Part shown: one piece after another, positions 54,457-63,852 of the stretch
Numbering within the stretch: position 1 is the stretch's first letter
How the letters are laid out: every line of letters starts with the position of its first letter
Source: Anaerotardibacter muris
GTDB taxonomy: Bacteria > Actinomycetota > Coriobacteriia > Coriobacteriales > Eggerthellaceae
DNA: 64,000 nucleotides
Direction of reading: 5' to 3'
Assembly: GCF_943192915.1 (NCBI RefSeq)
Contig: NZ_CALPCD010000003.1
Span: forward strand, 172,491-236,490
The notes under the pieces: generated by a model
The model's input: only the letters and a program-made list of their open reading frames with translations
Database searches by the model: none
Told to the model about the DNA's origin: nothing
Program-made: the position numbers and the translations under genes

Positions 54457-56379
54457 TTATTTCTTAGCGCCCTTCACCCAGGCACCGTTTGCTCCTACGT
54501 AGTAGCGGTCATTATCGACCCAGGAGTTGGTAGCCATGTAGCCACTAGAGCCAACCCAGTATTTGCCCGAGATCCAAGATTCCATGACCATAGCGCCTGA
54601 ACGATTGTAATAGCACCAGCCGCCACCTTCGTAGTTCCAGCCAGTGACCATAGCGCCTGAAGACTTCAGGTAATAGATCTTACCGCTGACCAGTACCTTT
54701 CCTGAGAGCATCTCACCATCGGAATCAAGGTAATACCACTTTCCGCCAGTCTTCAGCCAGCCGGTCTTCATAGCGCCAGAACCTGCGAAGTAGTGCCATT
54801 TGTTAGAGATCTTCTGCCAACCTGTGATCATCTTGCCAGAGCTGTTGGAATAATAGGTGGAATTACCGACCTTATACGAACCAGTCTTCATCACACCAGT
54901 TGAGGGGTCAAGATAGTACCACTTGTTCTTGACCTTCGCCCAGCCCTTAGCCATCGCGCCTGAAGAGTTGTAGTAATACCAGCTCGAACCTTCTTGCTTC
55001 CAGCCCGTATGCATCGCGCCTGAAGAGTTCAGCAGATAATTCTTGCCCGAGATGGTCTGCTTGCCCGTGAGCATCTTGCCAGAAGAATTCAGGTAGTACC
55101 ACTTTCCGCCAGTCTTCAGCCAGCCGGTCTTCATAGCGCCAGAGCCAGCAAAATAATACCAATCGCTGTTGCCCGTGGCATGCTGCCAGCCAGTCTTCAT
55201 CCAGCCCTTGCTATCGAAATAATAAGTTGCCGAACCGATCTTCTTCAAGCCTACTGCATAAGAGCCATTGGTATAGCGATACCACCAGCGGCTACCGCTC
55301 TTCACCCACTTACCCGAAGAAGCGGCCGTGGCATTCGAGCCTGAAGAGGAGTTATTGAGAGAACCAGAAGTATTACCGCCACTCGAGACCGTACTGGTAG
55401 AGGTTCCCGTCGTTCCGAAATCGATCGCTGACGTAGCCGTGAGCACGACCGATTCAAGCTGACGATTCTTCGCCGTGATGGTCACTCGACCTTCAGCCTT
55501 CACGATGACAACACCACTCTGATCGACCGTTGCGATACTAGAATTCGAAGAGGACCATGCGAACGTAGAATTACCTACCGTTGTCTTGTAGTCCCTCCAT
55601 GTCGAGCTTGCTGCCACGAGTGGAAGATTCGTGTTCACGATGGCGTAGGTGGTCGAAGCACCCTTCTTCACCGTAGAAGCAACGGTCTTGCCGAAGGAAA
55701 GATCCAGATTCTTCGCAAGAGCGCTGATAGTATAGGTCTTGTTGCTGTCAAGAGCCGCGGTCGTGCCCGCACTATGGTTGGGATTACCGAACAGTTCGAT
55801 CCAGTAGGTAACACCGTCCACGCTGAACGATGCCGCAGCCATGCACGAGAATTGGCTGTTCACCATATTCTTATAATGACCGTCTGAGCGCTTCCAGTTC
55901 TCATTAGCAGAAGAAGCGGTCATTGAACCTGATGCGGCCAAGATGTTCTCCGCCCAAACCGAATAACCAGTAGGGATGCAGGTTGCAAAGCTAGTACCAT
56001 CGGGACGATCGTGACTGTAATAGATCGCGATCTCGGCTGCTCGTTGCATAGCAGCTTTCTCGAGCTCATAATCCCAGGTAAGATTATTGACCTTTGCCTC
56101 CGCACGAACTGCATTCACCTGATCGAGGATCTTACGCGCTTCAGTCTGGCTGTTCTTGCCCGTAACGAAGAGCGTAGCGGTGTTGGCAACAGCTCGCTCC
56201 TTAGAAGACTCGATCGAAGCAGCCGAATCAGCAGGACCAACATAAACTTCATCAGCATGAGCAGCCTTGGCTCCCAAAGCCACGCAGCATGCGAAAGCAA
56301 AACCGATCAAGAATGCCACGAAGGCTCGAGCAACGAGCTTTCGCGTTGAAATGGCAACACTATAAGAAGAACGAGACAT
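54457..56379 (-). CDS. Secreted CAP-domain protein with Big_2-like domain and choline-binding-type repeats
   Basis: 640 residues. A long signal peptide (AFVAFLIGFAFACCVALGAKAAHA) is followed by a CAP/SCP-like domain at about 65-205 (VNAVRAEAKVNNLTWDYELEKAAMQRAAEIA, YSHDRPDG, WAENI, GHYKNMVN), then a bacterial Ig-like segment (SNSSIATVDQSGVVIVKAEGRVTITA), a Ser/Gly/Thr linker and about thirteen wall-binding repeats (GWLKTGGKWYYLNSSGKMLT). The C-terminal cap ESWISGKYWVGSSGYMATNSWVD matches the surface protein at 9656. It is presumably wall-attached. It is monocistronic, with its own promoter (56415-56443). Confidence 0.88.
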   Translation of the reverse strand: MSRSSYSVAISTRKLVARAFVAFLIGFAFACCVALGAKAAHADEVYVGPADSAASIESSKERAVANTATLFVTGKNSQTEARKILDQVNAVRAEAKVNNLTWDYELEKAAMQRAAEIAIYYSHDRPDGTSFATCIPTGYSVWAENILAASGSMTASSANENWKRSDGHYKNMVNSQFSCMAAASFSVDGVTYWIELFGNPNHSAGTTAALDSNKTYTISALAKNLDLSFGKTVASTVKKGASTTYAIVNTNLPLVAASSTWRDYKTTVGNSTFAWSSSNSSIATVDQSGVVIVKAEGRVTITAKNRQLESVVLTATSAIDFGTTGTSTSTVSSGGNTSGSLNNSSSGSNATAASSGKWVKSGSRWWYRYTNGSYAVGLKKIGSATYYFDSKGWMKTGWQHATGNSDWYYFAGSGAMKTGWLKTGGKWYYLNSSGKMLTGKQTISGKNYLLNSSGAMHTGWKQEGSSWYYYNSSGAMAKGWAKVKNKWYYLDPSTGVMKTGSYKVGNSTYYSNSSGKMITGWQKISNKWHYFAGSGAMKTGWLKTGGKWYYLDSDGEMLSGKVLVSGKIYYLKSSGAMVTGWNYEGGGWCYYNRSGAMVMESWISGKYWVGSSGYMATNSWVDNDRYYVGANGAWVKGAKK

Positions 56380-56414
56380 CTATGGATCTCCTATCCTGTA
56401 AATTTGCTATCGCG

Positions 56415-56443
56415 ATTATACGAATCTGATCATACTTCCTCAA
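56415..56443 (-). promoter_or_regulatory. Predicted promoter of the CAP-domain surface protein
   Basis: TTGAGG (56438-56443) and TATAAT (56415-56420) are separated by 17 bases on the minus strand, 36 bases before the start codon. An AGGAG ribosome binding site lies eight bases before the ATG. Confidence 0.75.
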
Positions 56444-56591
56444 TAGATTTCGAAAGCGTCTTACAACACCCACACAAAGCACACTAACAGCGCCACACAG
56501 GCACAGAAAAGGTCAGGAAAAAGACCCAGACTAACTACGAATAGTCACGAATAGCCCGCACGGAATCGCGAGTTCGATCGCTGCCCTGCTC

Positions 56592-57626
56592 TTAGAAAGA
56601 GAGCTCAGGGAACGGAACTTGCGGGTAGAGCGTATCGAAGTCTCCGATCGACACCGACTTACCCTTATTCAGATCCTTCGCAAGCGGGGCCAGGATCGCT
56701 TCTGCTTCAGCCTTAGGATCAGCCGATGCCAAACTAACGTCCCAGCACTCTTTGATGACGCTCAAACGCGTGATGAGCAATTCATAGAGCTCGTTGATGT
56801 CGTCATAGGTTTCGAAATAGGGATTCTCTTCAGCAAGACCTAATTCATTCATCTCTTCGATGAGCTGCGCTTTCGAATCTGATATCGATTTGATCAGCGC
56901 GCTGCATTCGTCAGCATATTGCTGGCGCTTGGTCTTGTCGCTTGCGATGTAGTAGTTATTGAAATTCGAGACCACCGAACCAACTTGACCACGATAATTG
57001 CCCAGTGTTTGATAATTGTCACTGAGCTCTTTGAGGATGTTGGTCATGCGCAGCTGTTCGTCGTTGGTGGCTTCATCAGCGCTTTCTTCAGTAGCCACTT
57101 CTTCAGTGGTTTCCGTTTCGAGCACTTCACTGTTATCGAGCAGGCCAGCAGAATTAGCGATAGCTGCCGCAATAGCGATGACAGCGAACAAGACCACCAG
57201 CGTAAGGATTGCCTTCGTACGCGCCGAAAGACCCTTCTTCTTTTGGGGAGCCTGCACGAAGGTGCGCGCTTCAGCACTTTGCCCTTTCACCACCTGGCCA
57301 TCGTCAGTGACCACCTTTGGCATGGGCATGGTGATATAAGGATCTTCTTCCTTGCCCACTACAGGAAGGTCGTCACCCTTAGATTTGTCGACGATATTGG
57401 TTTCGATCGCTTCTTCGGGATTGATGATGTTGCCGTCTTTATCGCGGTAGACGCGCTCAGGAACAGGCGGCAGCTTGGTCGTTGAATCAGGGCCTACGGT
57501 CTCCGCGTAGGTCACCTTCTCCTGAGCAGCTGCAACACGCTCCTGGATTTCCTCAACGGTCATACCGCAATTAGCGCATGCGGTTTCGCCGTCTTCGATC
57601 TTTCTTCCGCATTCGAGACAGAACAC
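56592..57626 (-). CDS. Zinc-ribbon, single-membrane-segment protein
   Basis: 344 residues. The N-terminus MFCLECGRKIEDGETACANCG is a zinc ribbon (two CxxC pairs). A charged region leads to one membrane segment (LTLVVLFAVIAIAAAIANSAGLL) at about residue 140, and then an acidic, helical domain of about 180 residues with no recognised signature. The layout suggests a cytoplasmic metal-binding head and an exported C-terminal domain. Function unknown. It lies 15 bases after leuA but may be transcribed on its own. Confidence 0.75.
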   Translation of the reverse strand: MFCLECGRKIEDGETACANCGMTVEEIQERVAAAQEKVTYAETVGPDSTTKLPPVPERVYRDKDGNIINPEEAIETNIVDKSKGDDLPVVGKEEDPYITMPMPKVVTDDGQVVKGQSAEARTFVQAPQKKKGLSARTKAILTLVVLFAVIAIAAAIANSAGLLDNSEVLETETTEEVATEESADEATNDEQLRMTNILKELSDNYQTLGNYRGQVGSVVSNFNNYYIASDKTKRQQYADECSALIKSISDSKAQLIEEMNELGLAEENPYFETYDDINELYELLITRLSVIKECWDVSLASADPKAEAEAILAPLAKDLNKGKSVSIGDFDTLYPQVPFPELSF

Positions 57627-57641
57627 CGATACACATGCTCC

Positions 57642-59162
57642 CTACTGCTTATCAGCGATCAAGCGATTGAGCGCATTCACATACGCCTTCGCAGAGGAGA
57701 CGATGATATCGCCATCGGAACCGCGGCCCGTGTAGACCGAACCATCTGCCGAGGTAACACGAATGGTGACCTCACCCAGAGCATCGATGCCGCGGGTAAC
57801 GCTCTGGACCGAGAACTCAGAAAGGTCATTCTCGATGTCAACGATCTGGTTCACTGCACGATAGAGCGCATCGATCGGACCAGTACCGATAGAGCAAGCG
57901 CAGAATTCATTGCCATTCTTATCGACCAACGTGACCGTAGCAGTTGGCGTGAGCGGCTGACCACAAGAGATCTGAACACCTTTGAGCGTATAGGATTCTT
58001 CCTGGGTGCGGCCCTGTTCGCCTACGAGCGACTCAAGGTCTTCGTCGTACACTTCCTTCTTCTTGTCAGCCAAGTCAAGGAATGCGGTATGCAGGTCTTC
58101 GAAAGCCTGTCCTTCGATGTTGTAACCAAGCGCCTCAAGACGATGGCGTAGCGCAGCGCGACCCGAGCGAGCTGAGAGCACGATAGAGCTCTGACCAGCG
58201 CCGACCTCTTCAGGGTCGATGATCTCGTAGGTGGTGCGCTCTTTGATGACGCCATCTTGATGGATGCCTGATGAATGAGCGAATGCATTCGCACCCACGA
58301 TAGATTTGTTCGGCTGGACCACGAAGCCCGTGATCGAAGAGACCAAACGAGAAGCGCGGATGAACTCACGCGTATTGATGTCGGTGTGAGCATCGAGCTC
58401 TTCGCCATGCATCTTGATGGCCATGACCACTTCTTCCATGGCAGTATTACCAGCACGTTCACCCAGGCCATTGATGGTGCATTCGATCTGAGTAGCGCCA
58501 TTCTCAACACCCGCGAGCGAAAGCGCGGTTGCCATGCCAAGGTCGTTATGGCAGTGGACCGAAATAGAAGCCTTGTCCACGTTCTTGACGTTCTCCATCA
58601 AGAACTTGATGCGGCGACCGTATTCTTCAGGAAGCGAATAACCAGTAGTATCAGGGATGTTCACCACCGTTGCACCCGCATCGATGACCGCCTCAACGAC
58701 CTTCGCGAGGAATTCGTAGTCTGAACGACCTGCGTCTTCGCAATAGAATTCAACATCTTCGACGAACTTCTTAGCATACTTGGTAGCGTGAACTGCGCGC
58801 TCGAGGATGACCTCAGGCGTGGTGCGGAGCTTGTCATAGATATGGCTGTGCGAAACGCCGATACCCGTATGGATACGAGGACGAGCGCAATTTGCCAGTG
58901 CCTCAGCCGCAGAATCGATGTCCTTTTCAACTGCACGCGTGAGCGCACAAACGATAGCCCTATCGCCTACTTCAGCAGCGATCTGCTGAACGCTCTTGAA
59001 ATCGCCTGGAGAGGATACCGGGAAGCCCGCTTCGATCACATCGACATTGAGACGCAAAAGCTGACGCGTGATGACCAATTTCTCCTCGGAATTCATCGAT
59101 GCGCCAGGCGACTGTTCGCCGTCGCGCAAGGTGGTGTCAAAAATAGCAATCTTGCGAGTCAT
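57642..59162 (-). CDS. leuA: 2-Isopropylmalate synthase
   Basis: 506 residues from the ATG at 59160-59162 after [79 protein letters not shown] and [10 protein letters not shown] are the catalytic metal and substrate motifs. The C-terminal LeuA dimer regulatory domain ([22 protein letters not shown]...) is present, so leucine feedback is likely. No leuBCD is adjacent. It follows glnK by 81 bases. Confidence 0.93.
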   Translation of the reverse strand: MTRKIAIFDTTLRDGEQSPGASMNSEEKLVITRQLLRLNVDVIEAGFPVSSPGDFKSVQQIAAEVGDRAIVCALTRAVEKDIDSAAEALANCARPRIHTGIGVSHSHIYDKLRTTPEVILERAVHATKYAKKFVEDVEFYCEDAGRSDYEFLAKVVEAVIDAGATVVNIPDTTGYSLPEEYGRRIKFLMENVKNVDKASISVHCHNDLGMATALSLAGVENGATQIECTINGLGERAGNTAMEEVVMAIKMHGEELDAHTDINTREFIRASRLVSSITGFVVQPNKSIVGANAFAHSSGIHQDGVIKERTTYEIIDPEEVGAGQSSIVLSARSGRAALRHRLEALGYNIEGQAFEDLHTAFLDLADKKKEVYDEDLESLVGEQGRTQEESYTLKGVQISCGQPLTPTATVTLVDKNGNEFCACSIGTGPIDALYRAVNQIVDIENDLSEFSVQSVTRGIDALGEVTIRVTSADGSVYTGRGSDGDIIVSSAKAYVNALNRLIADKQ

Positions 59163-59243
59163 CACGCGTTCCTTTCTCATGTTGATCGTGAGATTAACTA
59201 TACCATCTTTCTATGCCGACACACGAAATCTCACAGGGGATTC

Positions 59244-59582
59244 TTAAAGCGCAGCGTTGTTTTCCTCCCCTGTTCGAATGCGTACGACACGCTCGATGTT
59301 CGATACGAATATCTTGCCATCGCCTACTTCACCTGTTCGCGTGGTAGCGATGATCACATCGACGATGTCATCCACTCGATCGTCATCAGCGATGATCTCG
59401 AATTTGATCTTAGGGACCATGTTCAAGATCACTTCGTTACCACGAACATATTCGCTCCATCCATGCTGGTTGCCACAGCCATGCACCTGCGAGATGGTCA
59501 TGCCTGAAACATCAGCCTGGAAGAGCGCTTCTTTGAGCGGCTCGAGCATGGTTGGCCTGACCACTGCACATATACGCTTCAT
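59244..59582 (-). CDS. glnK: Nitrogen regulatory protein P-II (GlnK-type)
   Basis: 112 residues. MKRICAVVRPTMLEPLKEALFQADVSGMTISQVHGCGNQHG, the T-loop with Tyr in WSEYVRGNEVILNMVPKIKFEIIADD, and VSNIERVVRIRTGE form a complete P-II. It lies 30 bases after amtB, so it is the GlnK that blocks AmtB when nitrogen is plentiful. Whether the Tyr is modified is unknown; no glnD is in the window. Confidence 0.93.
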   Translation of the reverse strand: MKRICAVVRPTMLEPLKEALFQADVSGMTISQVHGCGNQHGWSEYVRGNEVILNMVPKIKFEIIADDDRVDDIVDVIIATTRTGEVGDGKIFVSNIERVVRIRTGEENNAAL

Positions 59583-59612
59583 CTTCTGCTTCCTTTCCTT
59601 CAGATCGAGCCG

Positions 59613-60890
59613 TTAGTCCAAACCATTGAAGGCTGGATATGCCGACTCGCTGTGTTCGCTGATATCCATACCTGCAGCTTCCTGTTCCTTGGAGACGCGC
59701 AAGCTGCCACCGAAGAGCGCCTTCACTAAAAGACCGATGACCACAGCGCCAATGCCCACGAAGACGAGCGTCACCACGATGCCGAGCACCTGAGCACCGA
59801 GCAGTGTTGGATCGCCCGTATAGATAAGGCCGCCGAATGCCGTCCACGAAAGTTCCGGCACGCAGAAGATACCAGTGAGGATACCTCCTACGATACCACC
59901 GACCGCATGGCATCCGAACGCATCGAGCGCGTCATCGTATCCGATCTTGTTCTTCAAGTAGGACATAGCGAAGTAACAGATGGGAGATACGATCAAGCCC
60001 ATCACGATGGCCGCCCAAGGCTCTACGAAGCCTGCTGCTGGCGTGATGACAACAAGACCCGCGATAAGCCCAGTGACCGCACCAACGAGCGTAGGCTTGC
60101 CTACCTTGATGCGTTCGACGAGCATCCACGAGAGCAGGCCAGCACCCGAGGCAACAACGGTATTCAAGATCGCAAGCGCCGCGATGCCATCTGCTGCGAA
60201 TTCCGATCCCCCGTTGAAGCCGAACCAGCCAAACCACAGAAGCGTAACACCGAGCACCACGAGCGGGATATTGTGCGGACGATGGGCTGCACCGATACCG
60301 AACTCCTTGCGACTACCGAGCAACAAGCAGAGGATAAGGCCCGTGAAGCCCGAGCTGATGTGGACCACATCGCCACCAGCGAAGTCGAGCGCACCGATCT
60401 GTTCGCCGATGAAGCTGTCTTCCCCGCCCCACACCATATGAGCGAGCGGACAATAGATGACCAACATCCAAATGCTGACGAAGAGCAGCATCGCACCGAA
60501 CTTCATACGTCCAGCGACCGCGCCCCAGATGATAGCACAGGTGATCATAGCGAATGCCGCCTGGAAGACCACGTCGATGATGGCGGGGTAAGCTGTACCA
60601 TCAGCTGCGATATCGGCCTCGAAGAGCATGTCGCGCACAAGTCCCGTGCACCCTATCTGGTCGAAGCCGCCGAAGAAGGGATTGGTGCCATTGCCGCCGT
60701 ACGCAAAGCTCCAACCCGCGATGATCCACAACACGCCCACGATGCCGATGATAGCCATGGACATGAACATGGTATTCACCACGTTTTTACGCCTGGCAAG
60801 TCCTCCGTAGAAGAATGCAACACCTGGCGTCATGAGCAACACCAACATGGTGCATACGAGCATGAATGATGTTGAGCCCGTATCGAACAT
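59613..60890 (-). CDS. amtB: Ammonium transporter
   Basis: 425 residues with eleven membrane segments. FFYGGLARRKNVVNTMFMSM, the twin His region (the first in DFAGGDVVHISSGFTGLIL and a later in DAFGCHAVGGIVGGILTG) and GFNGGSEFAADG are diagnostic. It transports ammonium across the membrane. The ATG follows AAGGAGG. amtB-glnK is a standard pair. Confidence 0.96.
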   Translation of the reverse strand: MFDTGSTSFMLVCTMLVLLMTPGVAFFYGGLARRKNVVNTMFMSMAIIGIVGVLWIIAGWSFAYGGNGTNPFFGGFDQIGCTGLVRDMLFEADIAADGTAYPAIIDVVFQAAFAMITCAIIWGAVAGRMKFGAMLLFVSIWMLVIYCPLAHMVWGGEDSFIGEQIGALDFAGGDVVHISSGFTGLILCLLLGSRKEFGIGAAHRPHNIPLVVLGVTLLWFGWFGFNGGSEFAADGIAALAILNTVVASGAGLLSWMLVERIKVGKPTLVGAVTGLIAGLVVITPAAGFVEPWAAIVMGLIVSPICYFAMSYLKNKIGYDDALDAFGCHAVGGIVGGILTGIFCVPELSWTAFGGLIYTGDPTLLGAQVLGIVVTLVFVGIGAVVIGLLVKALFGGSLRVSKEQEAAGMDISEHSESAYPAFNGLD

Positions 60891-61060
60891 GTTATGAACC
60901 TCCTTGCATAGCGCTGTTTCGTCACCTCTTCATCTTGCCAGTGCTCATGAGGTAAGATTCTTGCAGAGCGCATTGTTAACATTGGTGAAGAAAAAGCGAA
61001 ACATCACCGACCCGTGATCGTTACATGTGCGAAATAAACCCAGGTAGATTGGATGTTCCT

Positions 61061-61624
61061 ATGATCAAGCTCCAACAGATTGAACCCGTTCAAGACCTCG
61101 ATGAACTCGCTCGTATGGCACACGATATCTGGTTCGAGTATTGGCCACAGTTCATTGGCGAGGATCAAACGCGCTATATGGTCGAGATGTTCCAATCTAG
61201 GGATGCGATCGCAGCCGATATCGCAGAGAATGGCTATGAATATTTCTTCGTAGTTGACGAAAATGGCAAGATTGTTGGATACGTAGGTGTTGCACCTGAG
61301 CGTTTTGCGGGACGCGAAGACGATCCCAAAGCAAATATCCATGGCGATGCGATCACGCCGCTCTACCCTGATCGACTTTTCATATCGAAGATATACCTGC
61401 TCGAAGAGGAGCGCGGCAAGCACTACGCCAGCCAGATCCTGAAACTGCTCACCGACCACGCTCGAGACCTTGGGCTCCAAGGAATGTACCTGACCGTGAA
61501 CAAAGGCAACGAACTGGGAATTCGTGCCTACAAAGGCAATGGTTTCGACATCATCGAATCCGTAGAGGCTGACATCGGAAATGGCTTCGTAATGGACGAC
61601 CACATCATGGCCTGCCCCGTCTAA
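61061..61624 (+). CDS. GNAT family N-acetyltransferase
   Basis: 187 residues from the ATG at 61061 (twelve more codons are open upstream). The GNAT fold is supported by VDENGKIVGYVGV, the acetyl-CoA site in FISKIYLLEEERGKHYASQILKLLTDHARDLGLQGMYLTVN, and KGNELGIRAYKGNGFDIIES. The substrate is unknown. It is the only plus-strand gene between the minus-strand amtB and dxs genes. Confidence 0.85.
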   Translation: MIKLQQIEPVQDLDELARMAHDIWFEYWPQFIGEDQTRYMVEMFQSRDAIAADIAENGYEYFFVVDENGKIVGYVGVAPERFAGREDDPKANIHGDAITPLYPDRLFISKIYLLEEERGKHYASQILKLLTDHARDLGLQGMYLTVNKGNELGIRAYKGNGFDIIESVEADIGNGFVMDDHIMACPV

Positions 61625-61649
61625 ACGATCTCCTGCTTGCGGGATTGAG

Positions 61650-63524
61650 TTACGAGAGTTTTTCTTGGATTTGGCGGGCGATACCTTGGGCATCGAGACC
61701 CAAGTCGGCGAAGAGCAAGTCCACCTTGCCTTGTTCGATGAATTCATCAGGAAGACCAAGCGAGAGCGTATCGACCTTGAGCCCTTCTTCACCCAACACC
61801 TCATGGACCGCTTCACAGGCACCACCGATGATGACCCCGTCTTCGATGGTCACCACAAGCTTCGTATCTGCTGCCATGCGTATTGCGTCCTTATCGATGG
61901 GCTTCACCCAGCGCATATCCACTACACGAGCTGATATCCCCTGCTCATTGAGTAGCTCTGCAGCATCAAGCGCATAGTTCACCATACGGCCGAATGCAAG
62001 GATGGCTACATCGCTGCCAGCACGTACTTCCTTCGAAACACCCTCTTCGAAAAGCTCGGGTTCGGCAGGCATATCCATACCAGGCGCCTCGCCACGAGGA
62101 TACCGCACCAAAATCGGACCATCGAGAGCAAGAGCAGTATGGAGCGCCGAGGCAAGCTCTGGCTCATTGGAAGGTGCCAAGATGCGCACGTGTGGGACCA
62201 TACGCGCATAGACCAGATCGAATACCCCATGATGCGTTGGACCATCATCCCCTACCAGACCCGCGCGATCAATGGCGAAGACCACGTTTGCCTGCGGTAA
62301 TGCGGTGTTGATGATCAACTGATCGAGGGCACGTTGCATGAAGGTCGAATAGAGCGCCACCACTGGCTTCTTGCCGCCCATAGCAAGTCCGCTTGCCATA
62401 GCAACAGCATGCTCTTCTGCGATGCCAACATCGAAGAAGCGTTCAGGGTGCGTATCAGCGAATTGAGCGAGGCCAGTGCCATCGGTCATGGCAGCGGTTA
62501 CCACCACTACCGAATCGTCAACCTCAGCCTCATGCTGAAGTGCCTTGGTGAATGCTTGCGTATACGTGAGGGCACCTGAAGACTTCTTCTTGCTCTGTCC
62601 CGTTGCAAGGTCATACGAGCCAACGCCGTGGAACTTCGAGGGATTCTGTTCAGCTGGTTCGTAGCCTTTGCCCTTCTTCGTGATGACGTGTACCAGCACA
62701 GGCGCATTCGCCGCGAAGGCATCTTCGATCGCATGCTTGAGCGCAGGGATGTTGTGGCCATCGATAGGCGGTGTGCAGATGATGCCAAGCGATTCGAAGA
62801 GCATCGAATCAGGCAAGATGAGCTGCTTGACCGATTCTTTAGCGGTCTTTCCCATCTTCACCAACGCCTTGCCCGCATTGCCGAATGATTCAAGACGCTC
62901 CTGTATCCCATCGCGGCTCTTACGATAATTGGAGCTCACGCGAATAGCACCAAGATGGCGTGCCATCGCGCCCACATTACGTGAGATAGCCATTTCGTTG
63001 TCGTTCAAGATGATGACCATCGGCGTTTGAGCTTGACCGATGTCGTTGAGCGCTTCGAACGCCATACCACCAGCAAGAGACGCGTCGCCGATGAGCGCGA
63101 CCACCTTCTGATCGCTTCCTGAAAGATCGCGCGCGCGAGCAATGCCACAAGCTACCGAGAGCGAATCGGAAGCATGGCCCGAAGGATGCACATCGTGAGG
63201 ATTAGAGCTTGGCTTAGGAAACCCTGAAAGACCCTTATACTGGCGCAACGTCTTGAATTCATCGCGTCGACCAGTAAGGAGCATGTGCGCATAGGATTGA
63301 TGCCCCACATCGAACAAGAAGCGATCCTTGGGGGAATCGATAAGGCTATGAACTGCAAGGATGATCTCGACCGCGCCCAGGCTCGAAGCCACATGGCCGC
63401 CAGTCTCGGACGTGGTCCGCAATATCTCTTCGCGGATCTCTTCCGCAAGGATAGCAAGCTCATCGTCAGTGAGGAGCTTGAGCGCATCAGGGGATTCGAT
63501 CGAGTCGAGTATTCGATTCGCCAC
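61650..63524 (-). CDS. dxs: 1-Deoxy-D-xylulose-5-phosphate synthase
   Basis: 624 residues from a GTG five bases after AAAGGAGG. GGHVASSLGAVEIILAVHSLIDSPKDRFLFDVGHQSYAHMLLTGR, thiamine-diphosphate region IGDASLAGGMAFEALND...ILNDNEMAIS, and VGIAEEHAVAMASGLAMGGKKPVV are complete. First step of the MEP isoprenoid route, which also supplies DMAPP for UbiX. It follows xseB with a terminator in between. Confidence 0.96.
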   Translation of the reverse strand: MANRILDSIESPDALKLLTDDELAILAEEIREEILRTTSETGGHVASSLGAVEIILAVHSLIDSPKDRFLFDVGHQSYAHMLLTGRRDEFKTLRQYKGLSGFPKPSSNPHDVHPSGHASDSLSVACGIARARDLSGSDQKVVALIGDASLAGGMAFEALNDIGQAQTPMVIILNDNEMAISRNVGAMARHLGAIRVSSNYRKSRDGIQERLESFGNAGKALVKMGKTAKESVKQLILPDSMLFESLGIICTPPIDGHNIPALKHAIEDAFAANAPVLVHVITKKGKGYEPAEQNPSKFHGVGSYDLATGQSKKKSSGALTYTQAFTKALQHEAEVDDSVVVVTAAMTDGTGLAQFADTHPERFFDVGIAEEHAVAMASGLAMGGKKPVVALYSTFMQRALDQLIINTALPQANVVFAIDRAGLVGDDGPTHHGVFDLVYARMVPHVRILAPSNEPELASALHTALALDGPILVRYPRGEAPGMDMPAEPELFEEGVSKEVRAGSDVAILAFGRMVNYALDAAELLNEQGISARVVDMRWVKPIDKDAIRMAADTKLVVTIEDGVIIGGACEAVHEVLGEEGLKVDTLSLGLPDEFIEQGKVDLLFADLGLDAQGIARQIQEKLS

Positions 63525-63537
63525 CGCATCCTCCTTT

Positions 63538-63575
63538 TCAAAAATAAGACGAAGGGGAATTCCCCTGCTTCGTCT
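63538..63575 (-). terminator. Terminator between xseB and dxs
   Basis: On the minus strand AGACGAAG and CTTCGTCT, with GGGG/CCCC inside, are followed by TATTTTT. The hairpin overlaps the xseB stop and ends 14 bases before the dxs start codon's ribosome binding site, so it may act as a partial attenuator. Confidence 0.7.
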
Positions 63576-63852
63576 AGCGATCTTCGTTCATAGGTTGATC
63601 GGACTGAACCTGGGAAGCCTCTTCCGCATCCTCGATATCTTCAGGATCATCCGACCCTTCCTCATCATAACGAGCGTTACTCTCTGCCAGGTTCTCTTCC
63701 AGCAAAGATGAAGCGATAAGACCCAGCTCAACTGCCTCTTCATAGAGTTTCAGAGCATCATCGAGCGGGATGCTCTCGTCGCTGACCGCTTCAACGATCT
63801 GGTCCAGACGGCCCTTAACATCTTCAAAGCTCTGTGGATCATTCACCGTCAT
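63574..63852 (-). CDS. xseB: Exodeoxyribonuclease VII small subunit
   Basis: 92 residues from the ATG at 63850-63852 after [59 protein letters not shown] is the complete XseB helix pair; an acidic tail ([11 protein letters not shown]) follows. It overlaps nusB by 14 bases. The large subunit xseA is not in the window. Confidence 0.93.
   Translation of the reverse strand: MTVNDPQSFEDVKGRLDQIVEAVSDESIPLDDALKLYEEAVELGLIASSLLEENLAESNARYDEEGSDDPEDIEDAEEASQVQSDQPMNEDR

Noticed and set aside
57642..59162. leuA as a possible citramalate or homocitrate synthase
   Set aside because: The length and the complete C-terminal LeuA domain fit isopropylmalate synthase best, although no leuBCD is adjacent to confirm it.
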